Positions 18,252 through 28,076 of a stretch of 64,000 nt of DNA are shown one piece after another. The position numbers were made by a program, and so were the translations under genes. Every line of letters begins with the position of its first letter. Position 1 is the stretch's first letter. The DNA comes from Streptomyces sp. BHT-5-2 (lineage in GTDB: Bacteria > Actinomycetota > Actinomycetes > Streptomycetales > Streptomycetaceae), in NCBI RefSeq assembly GCF_019774615.1, contig NZ_CP081496.1, forward strand, positions 2,418,001 to 2,482,000, read 5' to 3'. The notes below the pieces were generated by a model. The model worked only from the letters and a program-made list of their open reading frames with translations, was not told where the DNA came from and searched no databases.

Positions 18252-19661
18252 GTGAGCGAGCACACGAGGGACGACGGCCGGAAGCGCAGCGGGAAGGGCC
18301 GTGGCCGCGACGGCGGAACGGGCGCCGGGGCCCGGCAGCACGACGCCCGCCGGGCCGCCGAGGCCGCCGAACTGCTCGGCACCATCCTCGGCACCGTCCG
18401 CTACGCGGCGGACGGCCCGGCCGCGGAGGACGCCGTCGAGGCCGGCGCCTCGATGCTGGCCGCTGCGGCGCCCGGCCCGGAGGCGATGAGTGCGGCCGTG
18501 GTCGGCGCCGCCGTGGAGGCCGTCCGGCGGTGCTGGACGGGCGGCTGGCAACCCGCCGACCTGGAGCGCATCGTCCGGCGGGACGCGTCGGACGCTGCGC
18601 CGGCGGCCCTGGTCGTCGACGCCATGGCCGCCGAGCAGGCCCGTCGGCCGCGTTCGGCGCCGTCCCGGGACCCCCGCTGGCGCGCCCAGCTGGACCGCCT
18701 CGACGCCCGGGTCTGGTGGGACTCCGACCCCGGCTACCTGGACGCCCTGGCCGCCCGCCGCCGCACCTCCCGCTTCGAGACCGCGTGCGACGTCCTGACC
18801 CTGCTGCGGCTGCTCGCCCGGCTGCCCCGGATCACCCCCTTGCCGCCGCCCCCGACTCCGACCCCGTCCTCGGCATCCGGTACGGAACGCGGCACAGGCC
18901 CCGGCGGCACCCCCGTGGCGTCCCGGATACTCGGCCGGATCCGCGGCCTGCTCGCCAAGGCGGAGGCGACCACCTTCGCCGAGGAGGCCGAGGCGCTGTC
19001 CGCCAAGGCCCAGGAACTGATGGCCCGTCACAGCATCGACGAGGCCCTCCTCGCGCACTCCCACAGCCACAACCGGGCCGGCGGTCCCGAGCGGAACAGC
19101 CCCGCCGACGGCCCCTCGGCGATCCGCATCGGCATCGAGGGCCCCTACGAACAGGGCAAGGCGCTGCTCCTGGACGCCGTCGCGGCCGCCAACCGCTGCC
19201 AGGCCGTCTGGGCCGCCGACGTCGCCTTCTCCACCGTCGTCGGCTTCCCGCCCGACCTGGAGGCCACCGAACTCCTCTACACCTCGCTGCTCCTCCAGGC
19301 CACCGCCGCGATGAACCGCGCGGGCGACGAGTACCACGCCCGCGGCCGCTCCCGCCGCACCCGCGACTTCCGCCAGACCTTCCTCGTGGCCTACGCGGAC
19401 CGCATCCGCACCCGTCTCAGTGCGGCCACCGCCGCCGCCACGGCCGCTGCGGCGGCCTCCGCCGAATCCACCGCCCCCGACCGGCTGCTCCCGGTCCTCG
19501 CCGCCCGCGAACTCGCCGTGGAGGAGACCACCGGCGCCCTCTTCCCCGACACCGCCCCGGTCCGCCTCCGCGGCATCCGCGACGCCGCCGGCTGGCACCA
19601 GGGCACCGCCGCCGCCGACCGCGCCCACCTGGCCCGCCCCCAACCCCCGGACGGCAACTGA
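18252..19661 (+). CDS. DUF2786 domain protein
   Basis: 469 residues. The DUF2786 signature is RILGRIRGLLAKAEATTF, then AKAQELMARHSIDEALL (about residues 225-270); the region after it is the associated DUF7168-like domain with an HxxRTRDFRQTF-type segment. The N-terminal part is alpha-helical and variable. Such proteins are frequent in Streptomyces and mobile elements, and their function is not known. It starts with GTG and lacks a Shine-Dalgarno. It converges on the glycosyltransferase gene. Confidence 0.75.
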   Translation: MSEHTRDDGRKRSGKGRGRDGGTGAGARQHDARRAAEAAELLGTILGTVRYAADGPAAEDAVEAGASMLAAAAPGPEAMSAAVVGAAVEAVRRCWTGGWQPADLERIVRRDASDAAPAALVVDAMAAEQARRPRSAPSRDPRWRAQLDRLDARVWWDSDPGYLDALAARRRTSRFETACDVLTLLRLLARLPRITPLPPPPTPTPSSASGTERGTGPGGTPVASRILGRIRGLLAKAEATTFAEEAEALSAKAQELMARHSIDEALLAHSHSHNRAGGPERNSPADGPSAIRIGIEGPYEQGKALLLDAVAAANRCQAVWAADVAFSTVVGFPPDLEATELLYTSLLLQATAAMNRAGDEYHARGRSRRTRDFRQTFLVAYADRIRTRLSAATAAATAAAAASAESTAPDRLLPVLAARELAVEETTGALFPDTAPVRLRGIRDAAGWHQGTAAADRAHLARPQPPDGN

Positions 19662-19782
19662 CCGACCGATCCCGTGGGTTGGCCCCGCCGAAACCCACCC
19701 CTGGCACCCCCGGTGCGAACCACCAGGCGACGGAACCGAGGCAGAACTGAGAACTTCGCACTCGGAACTCAGTGCTCGGAGC

Positions 19783-20997
19783 TCAGCCCCCGGCGGGCAG
19801 TTCGGCCTCGATGAGGTCGGCCGCCCGCCGGGTGCCGCCCTCGGTGGCCATCTCCCGCTGGATGGCCGCGAGGCGGCGTCCCACCTCCGGGTCGGCGACG
19901 AGCGCGAGCACCGCCGCACGGAGCGTGGCGGCGTCCGCCCGGTCCATGGGCACGTGGCGGGCCACGCCGAGCCCCTGGAGCATGTCCGCATTGCTGAACT
20001 GGTCGACGGCCTGCGGGACCGCCACCATGGGCGTGGCGGTGGCCAGGCCCTCCTGGCTGCCTCCTGCGCCGGCGTGCGTGATGAAGGCGTCGGCCTGCTT
20101 CAGGATCGCCAACTGCGGTACCCACTGATGCACTTCGACGTTCCCGGGGATCTCCCCGAGCTCGTCGGCGGTGACGTGCTTGCCCACCTGGAGCACGACG
20201 TGCCAGTCCGGCAGGCCGCCGAACGCCCTGACGCACTCGCGGTAGAAACCGGGTTGCTTGGTGAAGGACGAACCGAGCGAGACGAGCAGCACCCGCTCGG
20301 CTCCCGCGGGCCGCTCCCATGCACCCTGCGCCGCGCGGTCGCCCTGGCAGGCGCCGACAAAGGAGTGGACGCGTTCGTCGACCCGGTCGGCGTGCGGCTG
20401 CAGCGCCTTGGGGATGAGCACGATCGACCGTCCGGGGCGACCGACGAACGGATCGGGGTGCTGCGCGATCCCGTTCTCCGCAAGCCAGTCGGTGAACTTC
20501 TCGTAGTACGCCCGGCCGCGCTCGGTCGCCTTGGCCTCCGCCCACATCGGCTCGGCGACCTCCTCCTCGTACCCCTCCCACGCGACGAGGTTCGGCGAGA
20601 GGGAGATCGCGGGCACGCCCCAGCGGTGCGCGAGGACGCGCGCCGGATACGAGGTGATGTCATGCAGCACCAGGTCCGGTTCGTCCCCCTGATACGCCTC
20701 GATGAGCTGCGGCAGCGCCTGGATGGCGTCGTCCAGGAACGGCTCGACGTTGTCGAGGAGAGTGGTCCCCCACGCCGACGGGTCGCTGTCGGGTGACGGC
20801 AGCGTCGTGCCGTACGGGACCGGCTCGGCACCCGTCTCGGCGATCACCTCCTTCAGGCGGGGAGGAACCGCGTACGTCACGCGGTGCCCTCGGGCGACGA
20901 GCTCCCGGATCACTTCGAGGCTCGGGTTCACATGCCCGTAGGCGGCGATGGAGAACATGCCGATATGGGCACGCCCGCCGTGCGTTCGGGTCGTCAT
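19783..20997 (-). CDS. mgt: Macrolide-type UDP-glycosyltransferase (MGT family)
   Basis: 404 residues, GT1/GT-B fold. The N-terminus [20 protein letters not shown] is typical of OleD/OleI/Mgt, and the donor site [20 protein letters not shown] and [10 protein letters not shown] is complete. The family inactivates macrolides and related compounds by glucosylation, so this is a likely antibiotic-resistance or detoxification gene. It stands alone, and its promoter contains a palindromic operator (21012-21028), which suggests inducible expression. It belongs to no pathway visible nearby. The substrate is inferred from family resemblance only. Confidence 0.88.
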   Translation of the reverse strand: MTTRTHGGRAHIGMFSIAAYGHVNPSLEVIRELVARGHRVTYAVPPRLKEVIAETGAEPVPYGTTLPSPDSDPSAWGTTLLDNVEPFLDDAIQALPQLIEAYQGDEPDLVLHDITSYPARVLAHRWGVPAISLSPNLVAWEGYEEEVAEPMWAEAKATERGRAYYEKFTDWLAENGIAQHPDPFVGRPGRSIVLIPKALQPHADRVDERVHSFVGACQGDRAAQGAWERPAGAERVLLVSLGSSFTKQPGFYRECVRAFGGLPDWHVVLQVGKHVTADELGEIPGNVEVHQWVPQLAILKQADAFITHAGAGGSQEGLATATPMVAVPQAVDQFSNADMLQGLGVARHVPMDRADAATLRAAVLALVADPEVGRRLAAIQREMATEGGTRRAADLIEAELPAGG

Positions 20998-21005
20998 GCC
21001 CTCAC

Positions 21006-21033
21006 ACTATGCGAGACGAACCGTCTCGTTCAA
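21006..21033 (-). promoter_or_regulatory. mgt promoter with a palindromic operator between -35 and -10
   Basis: On the minus strand TTGAAC (21033-21028), a 16-bp spacer and CATAGT (21011-21006). The spacer region is occupied by the palindrome CGAGACG-AAC-CGTCTCG (21012-21028, 7-bp arms). A bound repressor would block RNA polymerase. The ATG is 8 bp from the -10, so the leader is very short. Confidence 0.65.
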
Positions 21034-21104
21034 CTTCTCTCCGAGCCCTACCTTCCCGGCCCGCCCGCCCCGCAGCAGCCGCGAGGCCCGCGACTGCGGC
21101 ACGC

Positions 21105-21770
21105 TCAGCCATCAGCTTTCGCCACCCCCACGGGGCAGGACACCCCCGTCCCGCCCAGGCCGCAGTAACCCGCCGGGTTCTTGTCGAGGTACTGCTGGTG
21201 GTACGCCTCGGCCGGGTAGAAGGGGCGGGGGGCGGCGGGGAGGATTTCGGTGGTGATGTCGCCGTGGCCGGAGGCGTGGAGGACGGTGCCGTAGGCGTCG
21301 CGGGAGGCTTCGGCGGCCTGTTGCTGGGCGGGGGAGTGGGTGTAGATCGCCGAGCGGTACTGGGTGCCGACGTCGTTGCCCTGGCGGAAGCCCTGGGTGG
21401 GGTCGTGGGACTCCCAGAAGAGCTTCAGGAGCGCGGTGTACGGGACGACCGACGGGTCGAAGACGACGCGGACGGCCTCGGTGTGGCCGGTGTGGCCGCT
21501 GCACACCTCGTCGTAGGTGGGGTTGGGGGTGTGGCCGCCCTGGTAGCCGACGAGGGTGGTCCAGACGCCTTCGGTCTGCCAGAACTTCCGCTCGGCGCCC
21601 CAGAAGCAGCCCAGTCCGAAGTCGGCGGTCTCCAGGCCCTCCGGGTACGGGCCGAGCAGCGGGTTGCCGAGGACGGTGTGCCGGTCGGGGACGGTGAAGT
21701 CCGGTTCCGGGCGTCCCTTCAGGGCTTCCTCGGGGGTGGGGAGGTGGTTCTTGAAGCGGGAGAACAGCAT
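21105..21770 (-). CDS. msrA: Peptide methionine-(S)-S-oxide reductase
   Basis: 221 residues. The catalytic GCFWG motif has its cysteine at residue 55; [32 protein letters not shown] segments and a C-terminal [15 protein letters not shown] with resolving cysteines are present. It repairs methionine sulfoxide in the cytoplasm using thioredoxin. The long N-terminus (about 45 residues before the domain) is usual in actinobacterial MsrA. A pair of GTGGAACGTTC repeats lies about 80 bp upstream. Confidence 0.95.
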   Translation of the reverse strand: MLFSRFKNHLPTPEEALKGRPEPDFTVPDRHTVLGNPLLGPYPEGLETADFGLGCFWGAERKFWQTEGVWTTLVGYQGGHTPNPTYDEVCSGHTGHTEAVRVVFDPSVVPYTALLKLFWESHDPTQGFRQGNDVGTQYRSAIYTHSPAQQQAAEASRDAYGTVLHASGHGDITTEILPAAPRPFYPAEAYHQQYLDKNPAGYCGLGGTGVSCPVGVAKADG

Positions 21771-21851
21771 CTGAGCGCTCCAGGGGAAGGTGAGGGAAGG
21801 CAGGGAGGGCGGCGGGAGGTGGGCGGCTGCGGTGGTTGTCGGGAACGGTCG

Positions 21852-21874
21852 GTGGAACGTTCCGTGGAACGTTC
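21852..21874. repeat. Direct repeat GTGGAACGTTC x2, each near-palindromic
   Basis: Copies at 21852-21862 and 21864-21874, 12 bp apart. Each contains GGAACGTTC, close to the perfect palindrome GGAACGTTCC. The location upstream of msrA is compatible with a regulator site on one face of the DNA. No regulator is identified. Confidence 0.5.
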
Positions 21875-21989
21875 AGGGGGTGGTCGGCATTCCGGACGGT
21901 GGGGAGGCACCGGGGGGCCGGCGTTCAGGCCGGTGTGCAGGCAGGCGGGGACGCCGTGTGATGTGGGGCCGGAGTGGCGGATGCGGGTG

Positions 21990-23123
21990 TCAGTTGTGGG
22001 GGCGGAAGCCCGCCGAGGTGCCGCCGAGCTGTTCCCAGCCGGCGATGGCCAGGGCGCGGTAGGCGGCGTACTCGGCGGCGGGGCTGCGGCCGTAGGACCA
22101 CGGGACGGCGCCCACGTGGCCGTCGACGAGGCGGAGCTGCTCCATCGCCTCGGCGTAGCGCTCGGCGCGGACCAGGAACCAGACGAGCAGATGGCGGACG
22201 TGCGGCGCCATGGGGTGGTCGGCGGGGGCCTCCCGGAGGGCGAAGTGGGCGCCCTCGATGGCGCGCTCGACGACCGCGCTCTGGAAGAGGCTGCGGACCA
22301 TGTTGGCCTCGGGGAGGTGCTCGTAGACCGCGAAGAGCGGCAGGGCCGGCAGCAGGCTCTTCGCCGGGGCGTCGGCGGCCGCACGCGCGGCGAAGTCCTC
22401 GGCGTCCGCACGGGAGCCGTGCCACTTCTCCGACCAGTACGGGAGCGCCGCCAGATGCGCGCCCATGTGGTGCGGCGCCCGCTGGCGGACCTTGGCCCAG
22501 AGCTCTTCGTAGTCGGCGCGGCGCTCGCCCAGGCCGCGGGCGACGGCCAGCTCCGTGATGTACGGGATCGGGCTGCCGGGGGCCAGCAGCGCCGCGTCCC
22601 GGCAGACCGTACGGGCCTCCTCCAGGATCATGCGGAAGTCCTGCGAGCCGGGGTCCCGCAGCGCCTGGACGACCAGGAACTGGGCGTGGGTCTGGGCGCC
22701 GCCGGGGTCCTTGGGGGCCTCGGCGCGCCAGGTGCGCAGCCAGATGCCGCCGGTCCGGACACCGCCGGGGGCGGCGGGGTCCGGGGGCGTCTCCGCGAGC
22801 TCGAACGCGGCCGCGCCGGCCAGCGTCTGCACCCGCTGCCAACGCAGCTCCCAGTCGTCCCCGGTGGCCCGGAGCAGCTCGGCGGCCGGCCGCCAGTCGT
22901 GCGTGCGGCGCATCTCGGCGAGCGCCCCGGCCAGCTCCTCGTCGGGGCCGGGCAGCCGGGCGTCGAGCTGCTCCAGGGGCACGAAGCCGTAGCCGGCCAT
23001 CGGGTCGGCGGCCACCGCGAGGCCCCGTTCGGTGTGCTGGACGGCCCTCCGGCGCCGCATCCAGGGGAGGAAGACCAGACCGCCGATGGCGATCGCGGCG
23101 AAGAGCAGCAGTAGAGCGTCCAT
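21990..23123 (-). CDS. Membrane-anchored helical (TPR-like) protein of unknown function
   Basis: 377 residues. One N-terminal transmembrane helix (about 3-20) is followed by a basic RRRR stretch, so the bulk is cytoplasmic. The remainder is a run of alpha-helical segments rich in Ala/Glu/Arg with spaced Trp and Tyr, suggesting TPR-like repeats. No catalytic motif. It lies between msrA and metB, a position conserved in Streptomyces as far as I recall, but with no known function. Confidence 0.7.
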   Translation of the reverse strand: MDALLLLFAAIAIGGLVFLPWMRRRRAVQHTERGLAVAADPMAGYGFVPLEQLDARLPGPDEELAGALAEMRRTHDWRPAAELLRATGDDWELRWQRVQTLAGAAAFELAETPPDPAAPGGVRTGGIWLRTWRAEAPKDPGGAQTHAQFLVVQALRDPGSQDFRMILEEARTVCRDAALLAPGSPIPYITELAVARGLGERRADYEELWAKVRQRAPHHMGAHLAALPYWSEKWHGSRADAEDFAARAAADAPAKSLLPALPLFAVYEHLPEANMVRSLFQSAVVERAIEGAHFALREAPADHPMAPHVRHLLVWFLVRAERYAEAMEQLRLVDGHVGAVPWSYGRSPAAEYAAYRALAIAGWEQLGGTSAGFRPHN

Positions 23124-23381
23124 GTGGTGTCCCGGTAGGTGGTGTGTCCCGGTAGGGGCGGTACGTGGGTGTTCCGTCGGTTCTGTCGGGGGGCGGGGTG
23201 GCGGGTGGGAGACCGCCGGGCGGACGGTGCGGCGGCGGTATGGCCGCAGCCCGGTGCGCGGCCCGCACGTGCCGGCCGCCGAGCGGTCTCCCGTTGTCTC
23301 GTTCTCTCGTATGTATCCACTATCGAGTGAAGCGATAAGTTCCGGAAAGTTCGGTCGCGCGGCCGACTACCCTCGGCAGGC

Positions 23382-24542
23382 ATGAGCGATCAGCGCGACA
23401 AGCGCCACCAGCACTTCGAAACCCTTGCCATCCATGCAGGTCAGGAGCCCGACCAGGCGACCGGCGCGGTGGTACCGCCCATTTACCAGGTTTCCACTTA
23501 CAAGCAGGACGGCGTGGGCGGCCTCCGCGGCGGCTACGAGTACAGCCGCAGCGCCAACCCGACCCGCACCGCCCTGGAGGAGAACCTCGCCGCCCTCGAC
23601 GGCGGCCGCCGCGGCCTGGCCTTCGCCTCCGGCCTCGCCGCCGAGGACTGCCTGCTGCGCACCCTGCTCGCGCCGGGCGACCACGTCGTGATCCCGAACG
23701 ACGCCTACGGCGGCACGTTCCGCCTGTTCGCGAAGGTCGTCGAGCGGTGGGGCGTGGAGTGGTCGGTGGCCGACACCTCCGACCCGCAGGCCGTCCGGGA
23801 CGCGCTGCGGCCCCGTACGAAGGCGATCTGGGTGGAGACGCCCAGCAACCCGCTGCTCGGCATCAGCGACATCGCGGCGCTCGCCGGGGTCGCCCGCGAC
23901 GCCGGGGCCCGCCTGGTGGTCGACAACACCTTCGCCAGCCCCTACCTCCAGCAGCCGCTGGCCCTCGGAGCCGACGTGGTGGTCTACTCCACCACCAAGT
24001 ACATGGGCGGCCACTCGGACGTGGTCGGCGGCGCGCTGGTCGTCAACGACGACACCCTCGGCGAGGAGCTGGCCTACCACCAGAACGCGATGGGTGCGAT
24101 CGCCGGGCCGTTCGACGCCTGGCTGGTGATGCGCGGCATCAAGACGCTGGCCGTCCGGATGGACCGGCACAGTGCCAACGCGGCGCGCGTCGCCGAGCTG
24201 CTGACCTCCCACGAGAAGGTCACCCGGGTCTACTACCCGGGGCTGCCCGAGCACCCCGGCCACGAGATCGCCGCCAAGCAGATGCGGTCCTTCGGCGGCA
24301 TGGTGTCGTTCCAGGTGGCGGGCGGCGAGGAGGCGGCGGTGGAGGTCTGCAACCGCGCCAAGCTGTTCACCCTCGGGGAGTCGCTGGGCGGCGTGGAGTC
24401 GCTGATCGAGCACCCGGGGCGGATGACGCACGCCTCGACGGCCGGTTCGGCGCTGGAGGTCCCGGCCGACCTGGTGCGCCTCTCGGTCGGCATCGAGTCC
24501 GCCGACGACCTGCTGGCCGACCTCACGCAGGCGCTGGGCTGA
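23382..24542 (+). CDS. metB: Cystathionine gamma-synthase / gamma-lyase family enzyme
   Basis: 386 residues, full length. It is PLP-dependent (Cys/Met metabolism family): YSRSANPTR binds the cofactor phosphate, and the Schiff-base lysine is in YSTTKYMGGHSD (near residue 206). It joins O-acylhomoserine and cysteine to cystathionine in methionine synthesis, or cleaves cystathionine in reverse transsulfuration; the two activities cannot be told apart by eye. TACCCT (23368-23373) is 8 bp before the ATG without a Shine-Dalgarno, again a possible leaderless start. Confidence 0.92.
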   Translation: MSDQRDKRHQHFETLAIHAGQEPDQATGAVVPPIYQVSTYKQDGVGGLRGGYEYSRSANPTRTALEENLAALDGGRRGLAFASGLAAEDCLLRTLLAPGDHVVIPNDAYGGTFRLFAKVVERWGVEWSVADTSDPQAVRDALRPRTKAIWVETPSNPLLGISDIAALAGVARDAGARLVVDNTFASPYLQQPLALGADVVVYSTTKYMGGHSDVVGGALVVNDDTLGEELAYHQNAMGAIAGPFDAWLVMRGIKTLAVRMDRHSANAARVAELLTSHEKVTRVYYPGLPEHPGHEIAAKQMRSFGGMVSFQVAGGEEAAVEVCNRAKLFTLGESLGGVESLIEHPGRMTHASTAGSALEVPADLVRLSVGIESADDLLADLTQALG

Positions 24543-24599
24543 GCCGGTCCGGGGCGCGGGCCGGCCTCGGAGGCGCGCCCTGCTCCGGGGACGTCGTCC

Positions 24600-24633
24600 C
24601 GCGCCACCCCGGCCCGTGGGCCCGGGTGGCGCG
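24600..24633. terminator. Hairpin terminator between metB and the convergent gene
   Basis: Arms CGCGCCACCC (24600-24609) and GGGTGGCGCG (24624-24633) are perfectly complementary, with a second stem GGCCC/GGGCC inside the loop. It lies 58 bp after the metB stop. Confidence 0.75.
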
Positions 24634-24656
24634 CCGGCGCCACCCCGGCCCACCCG

Positions 24657-25103
24657 TCAATACCCCTCGACCGGTGGGGTGGTGCGGGCCGGTGGTGGGC
24701 GCCAGGGCTGGTCGACTCCCGCCCAGGTGAGGAGGGCCAGCAGCGCCAGCAGGACGAGCAGCGATCCGCCGCGGTGCAACAGGCGCCGCCGGACCAGCAG
24801 TCGGTGGCCCCGGGCGGCGGCCCGTGCGGCCAGGTCCGGGGGAACGGACGGATACGGCCCGGCCCGCAGCATCCGGCGGGCCTCGGTCTCCTTGCGGTCC
24901 GGTGCCCGCCACTCCGGCCGCCCGGTCTCCTGCGGCGGCGTGCTCCATCCGGTCACGGGGGCGCCCGACCGCGTCATGTCCGGCTCGGCGCCGCCCGACC
25001 GCACCGTGTCACGCCACATCGCGTCCCTCGACGCGGAGTCCCTCGAAGCCGCACCACGCGGCGCCGCCTCCCGCCGTGTCGCGTCCCCCTCCGGTCCGCT
25101 CAT
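24657..25103 (-). CDS. Small membrane protein coupled to the sigma-like factor
   Basis: 148 residues. The N-terminal half is a charged, repetitive Arg/Asp/Ser region (repeats around AASRDSASRD); one transmembrane helix lies near the C-terminus (SLLVLLALLALLTWAGV). Its ATG overlaps the stop of the upstream sigma-like gene (ATGA), so the two are co-translated. Position and topology allow an anti-sigma role, but no zinc motif (HxxxCxxC) is present. Function inferred from context only. Confidence 0.6.
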   Translation of the reverse strand: MSGPEGDATRREAAPRGAASRDSASRDAMWRDTVRSGGAEPDMTRSGAPVTGWSTPPQETGRPEWRAPDRKETEARRMLRAGPYPSVPPDLAARAAARGHRLLVRRRLLHRGGSLLVLLALLALLTWAGVDQPWRPPPARTTPPVEGY

Positions 25104-25606
25104 GGCAGTGCCGTGGCCGGTTCCGGTCCGTGGCTGCGCAGTTCGGCGACGGCGTGCCGGCAGAGGGTGCTCACCCGCTCTGCGGGCAGCCCGAGTTGGG
25201 CCGCGGTCTGCTCCTCGGCCACGTCCTCGTGGAGCCGGAGTACGAGCACCAGGCGCTCGCGCGGAGTCAGCCGGGCGAGCAGCCCGCCCCGCGGCCGGCG
25301 ATGCCGCCACGCGGTGTGCGCGAAGGATGTGGCAAGCTCCCGCCGGGCCAACTCGTAGGGATCTTCGCCGCACAGCCGGTCCCAGCCGGCGTACGTCCGC
25401 GCCAGCGCGACGAGCAGCAACTCCTCGGCCACCGGGGCCGGTCGGCCCGCGGGCTCGCCGGTGAGCAGCGCGGCGGCGTGCAGCAGTCGGCCCGCCGCGC
25501 CCGCGGTGAACGCCTCGAACTCCCGGGCCCGGTGCCGCTCCCGCGCCCACCGTCGCTCTCCCACCGCGCCCTCCTGGATGACGGACGTCCGGCGCCCCGG
25601 CTCCAT
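25100..25606 (-). CDS. ECF sigma-factor-like protein
   Basis: 168 residues from the ATG at 25606. The C-terminal part LTPRERLVLVLRLHEDVAEEQTAAQLGLPAERVSTLCRHA is a typical sigma region 4 helix-turn-helix. The N-terminal part (REFEAFTAGAAGRLLHAAALLTG) fits a shortened region 2, as in SigE-like SACE families. It may therefore be a divergent ECF sigma factor or a region-4-only regulator. It is followed by a membrane protein with a 4-bp overlap. Confidence 0.7.
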   Translation of the reverse strand: MEPGRRTSVIQEGAVGERRWARERHRAREFEAFTAGAAGRLLHAAALLTGEPAGRPAPVAEELLLVALARTYAGWDRLCGEDPYELARRELATSFAHTAWRHRRPRGGLLARLTPRERLVLVLRLHEDVAEEQTAAQLGLPAERVSTLCRHAVAELRSHGPEPATALP

Positions 25607-25834
25607 GGCGGCGGCACCCGCCGCGCCCGGTACCCAGCACCCGTCGGACCGCCGCCAGGGCGCCCTGGCCCCATGGCACGGCAGTCCGCGGCCGGGGTCA
25701 AGAGGTGTGCCGGGAGGTGTGACACATGCCCGGCCCGGAACGGCGCGCGCCCGCACCACCGCCGTGGCCGGGCCCCCGCCCCCGGCCATGGTTCTCACCC
25801 GGTTCCGCGCCCCCGCACGCGCCCGCCACCCCCG

Positions 25835-26338
25835 TCAGGACGACGTAGGAGGCCCGGCCGGTGACAGGGCGGTGATTTCGGCGAGGGAGGTGTTGAAGCG
25901 CGTCAGGAGCGTGGTGAACGCGTCGCGCTCCTCCTCGGTCCACTTCTCCGTCACCATCGCCATCAGCGCGCGCCGGGAGGCCCGTACCTCCTCCAGGCGG
26001 GCGAGGCCGCGCTCGGACAGTTCGAGGACCACGGCGCGGCCGTCCTCGGGGTGGGTGGTGCGGCTGACCAGTCCGGCGTCGACCAGGGGCGCGACCTGCC
26101 GGGTAACGGTCGAGGAGTCGATCCCCATCCCGCAGGCCAGGGCCTTGACGCCCATCGGGCCTTCCTGGTCGAGGCGGTTGAGGAGCAGATAGGCGGCGCG
26201 GTCCATGGAGTTGCGCGCCTGCCCGACGCCGCCGAGCCTGCTCTGTTCGGCGCGGCGGGCGAAGACGGCCACTTGGTGCTGCAGCGCGTCGAGAAGAGCG
26301 GTGTCGGTGTGGGTCGTCATGTCCGGAGAGGTGGGCAT
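25835..26338 (-). CDS. MarR family transcriptional regulator
   Basis: 167 residues. The winged helix is AAYLLLNRLDQEGPMGVKALACGMGIDSSTVTRQV with the wing TTHPEDGRAVVLELSERG. It would bind a palindromic operator as a dimer, often responding to phenolic compounds or oxidants. Two starts are possible, ATG 26338 or ATG 26320, neither with a strong ribosome site. It is divergent from ilvA, 186 bp away, so it may regulate itself or ilvA. Confidence 0.85.
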   Translation of the reverse strand: MPTSPDMTTHTDTALLDALQHQVAVFARRAEQSRLGGVGQARNSMDRAAYLLLNRLDQEGPMGVKALACGMGIDSSTVTRQVAPLVDAGLVSRTTHPEDGRAVVLELSERGLARLEEVRASRRALMAMVTEKWTEEERDAFTTLLTRFNTSLAEITALSPAGPPTSS

Positions 26339-26524
26339 GGCCGGGGCTCGCTTCAAAAGGAGTGGGCATGGATGGGGAAGACAGGGTACGCGGCGCCGGC
26401 CCGGCCCGTACTGGCGCTGCCGCGTACGGCTCCTTCCGTACGGCCGCGGCGGCCCTTCCGGCCCCCGGTGTCCGCCATCCGGCCGGAAAAGACCGGTAGG
26501 TGGCCGAACTGCGAGACTGGCCGC

Positions 26525-27799
26525 ATGGCCGACCACACGCCGCATACGCCGTCCCAGCCTCCGGGGTCCGCGACCGCCGCACCGGCGGCGCTCGCCGGGA
26601 TCACGGTCGACGACGTGCGCGCGGCGCAGAAACTGCTCTCCGGGGTGTCACGGACCACGGTCATGGAGGGCAGCCGCTATCTGTCGCGGCTGGTGGGCGC
26701 CCCCGTCCACCTGAAGTGCGAGAACCTCCAGCGCACCGGCTCGTTCAAGATCCGCGGCGCGTATGTGCGGATCGCCGGGCTCTCGGCGGAGCAACGGGCC
26801 GCCGGCGTGGTGGCGGCCAGCGCCGGAAACCACGCGCAGGGGGTGGCCCTCGCGGCGTCCCTGCTGGGCGTGGCCTCCACGGTCTTCATGCCGGTCGGCG
26901 CCCCGCTGCCGAAGGTCGCCGCCACCCGCGAGTACGGCGCCGAGGTCCGGCTGCAGGGCCAGGTCGTGGACGAGACGCTGGCCGCCGCCCAGGAGTACGC
27001 GCGAAAGACCGGCGCGGTCTTCATCCACCCCTTCGACCACCGCGACATCATCGCCGGTCAGGGCACGGTCGGCCTGGAGATCCTCGAACAGTGCCCGGAG
27101 GTGCGCACCGTCGTCGTCGGGATGGGCGGCGGCGGTCTGGCCGCGGGCGTCGCCCTCGCGGTCAGGGCGCTGCGGCCGGACGTGCGGGTGGTCGGGGTGC
27201 AGGCCGCGGCCGCCGCCTGCTACCCGCCGTCGCTGGCCGTCGGGCGCCCGGTGGCGATCGACCCGCTGGCGACGATGGCGGACGGGATCAAGGTGGGGCG
27301 GCCCGGCGACGTGCCGTTCGGCATCGTGCGGGAGCTGGTGGCCGAGGTCCGCACGGTCACCGAGGACGAGCTGTCCAGCGCCCTGCTGCTGTGCCTGGAG
27401 CGGGCCAAGATGGTGGTGGAGCCGGCCGGCGCGAGCCCGGTCGCGGCGCTGCTGTCCGCGCCCCGCTCCTTCGAGGGCCCGGTCGTCGCGGTGCTCTCCG
27501 GCGGCAACGTCGATCCGCTCCTGATGCAGCGGATCCTCCGCCACGGCATGGTCGCCGCCGGCCGCTATCTCTCGTTCCGGGTCCGCCTCACCGACCGCCC
27601 GGGCGCGCTGGCCAACCTCCTCGGCGTGCTCACCGTGGCCGACGCCAACGTCCTGGACGTCGGGCACGTCCGCATCGACCCCCGGCTCGGCCTCACCGAG
27701 GTCGAGGTCGAACTGCACCTGGAGACCAAGGGGCCCGAGCACTGCGCCGAGGTGACCGAGGCGCTGCGCGAGGCCGGTTACGACGTGGTCGCGCTCTGA
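26525..27799 (+). CDS. ilvA: Threonine ammonia-lyase (threonine dehydratase) with ACT domain
   Basis: 424 residues. The PLP lysine is in TGSFKIRGAY (near residue 75); VVAASAGNHAQGVA and the glycine loop GMGGGGLAAG follow. The C-terminal ~80 residues (FRVRLTDRPGALANLLGVL) form an ACT-like regulatory domain. It deaminates threonine to 2-oxobutyrate, the entry to isoleucine and a source of propionyl-CoA. The first 24 residues are a variable extension. Confidence 0.93.
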   Translation: MADHTPHTPSQPPGSATAAPAALAGITVDDVRAAQKLLSGVSRTTVMEGSRYLSRLVGAPVHLKCENLQRTGSFKIRGAYVRIAGLSAEQRAAGVVAASAGNHAQGVALAASLLGVASTVFMPVGAPLPKVAATREYGAEVRLQGQVVDETLAAAQEYARKTGAVFIHPFDHRDIIAGQGTVGLEILEQCPEVRTVVVGMGGGGLAAGVALAVRALRPDVRVVGVQAAAAACYPPSLAVGRPVAIDPLATMADGIKVGRPGDVPFGIVRELVAEVRTVTEDELSSALLLCLERAKMVVEPAGASPVAALLSAPRSFEGPVVAVLSGGNVDPLLMQRILRHGMVAAGRYLSFRVRLTDRPGALANLLGVLTVADANVLDVGHVRIDPRLGLTEVEVELHLETKGPEHCAEVTEALREAGYDVVAL

Positions 27800-28076
27800 A
27801 GCGGCGGGGCGGCCGGCCCGCCGCCCACGCTTGGCGATGCAGCGCGTCCACGGTGGGATTCGCGTGGCTTTCGCGGTGGGTTTCGGGACGGCGCCGAAGC
27901 GTGCGGCTCCCGTAAGCCGAATGTCAGGCCGAGTAAGCCTCCAAAACGTACGATTCGGCATGTCCGCCCAATCCGCCGCGGCGATCGCAGTGACCGCACC
28001 GGCCCGACCGAATCAACCGACCCACCGACCCGATCGACCCGACCTGGAAGCAAGCCCACTCCATGGGGGTATCCAT

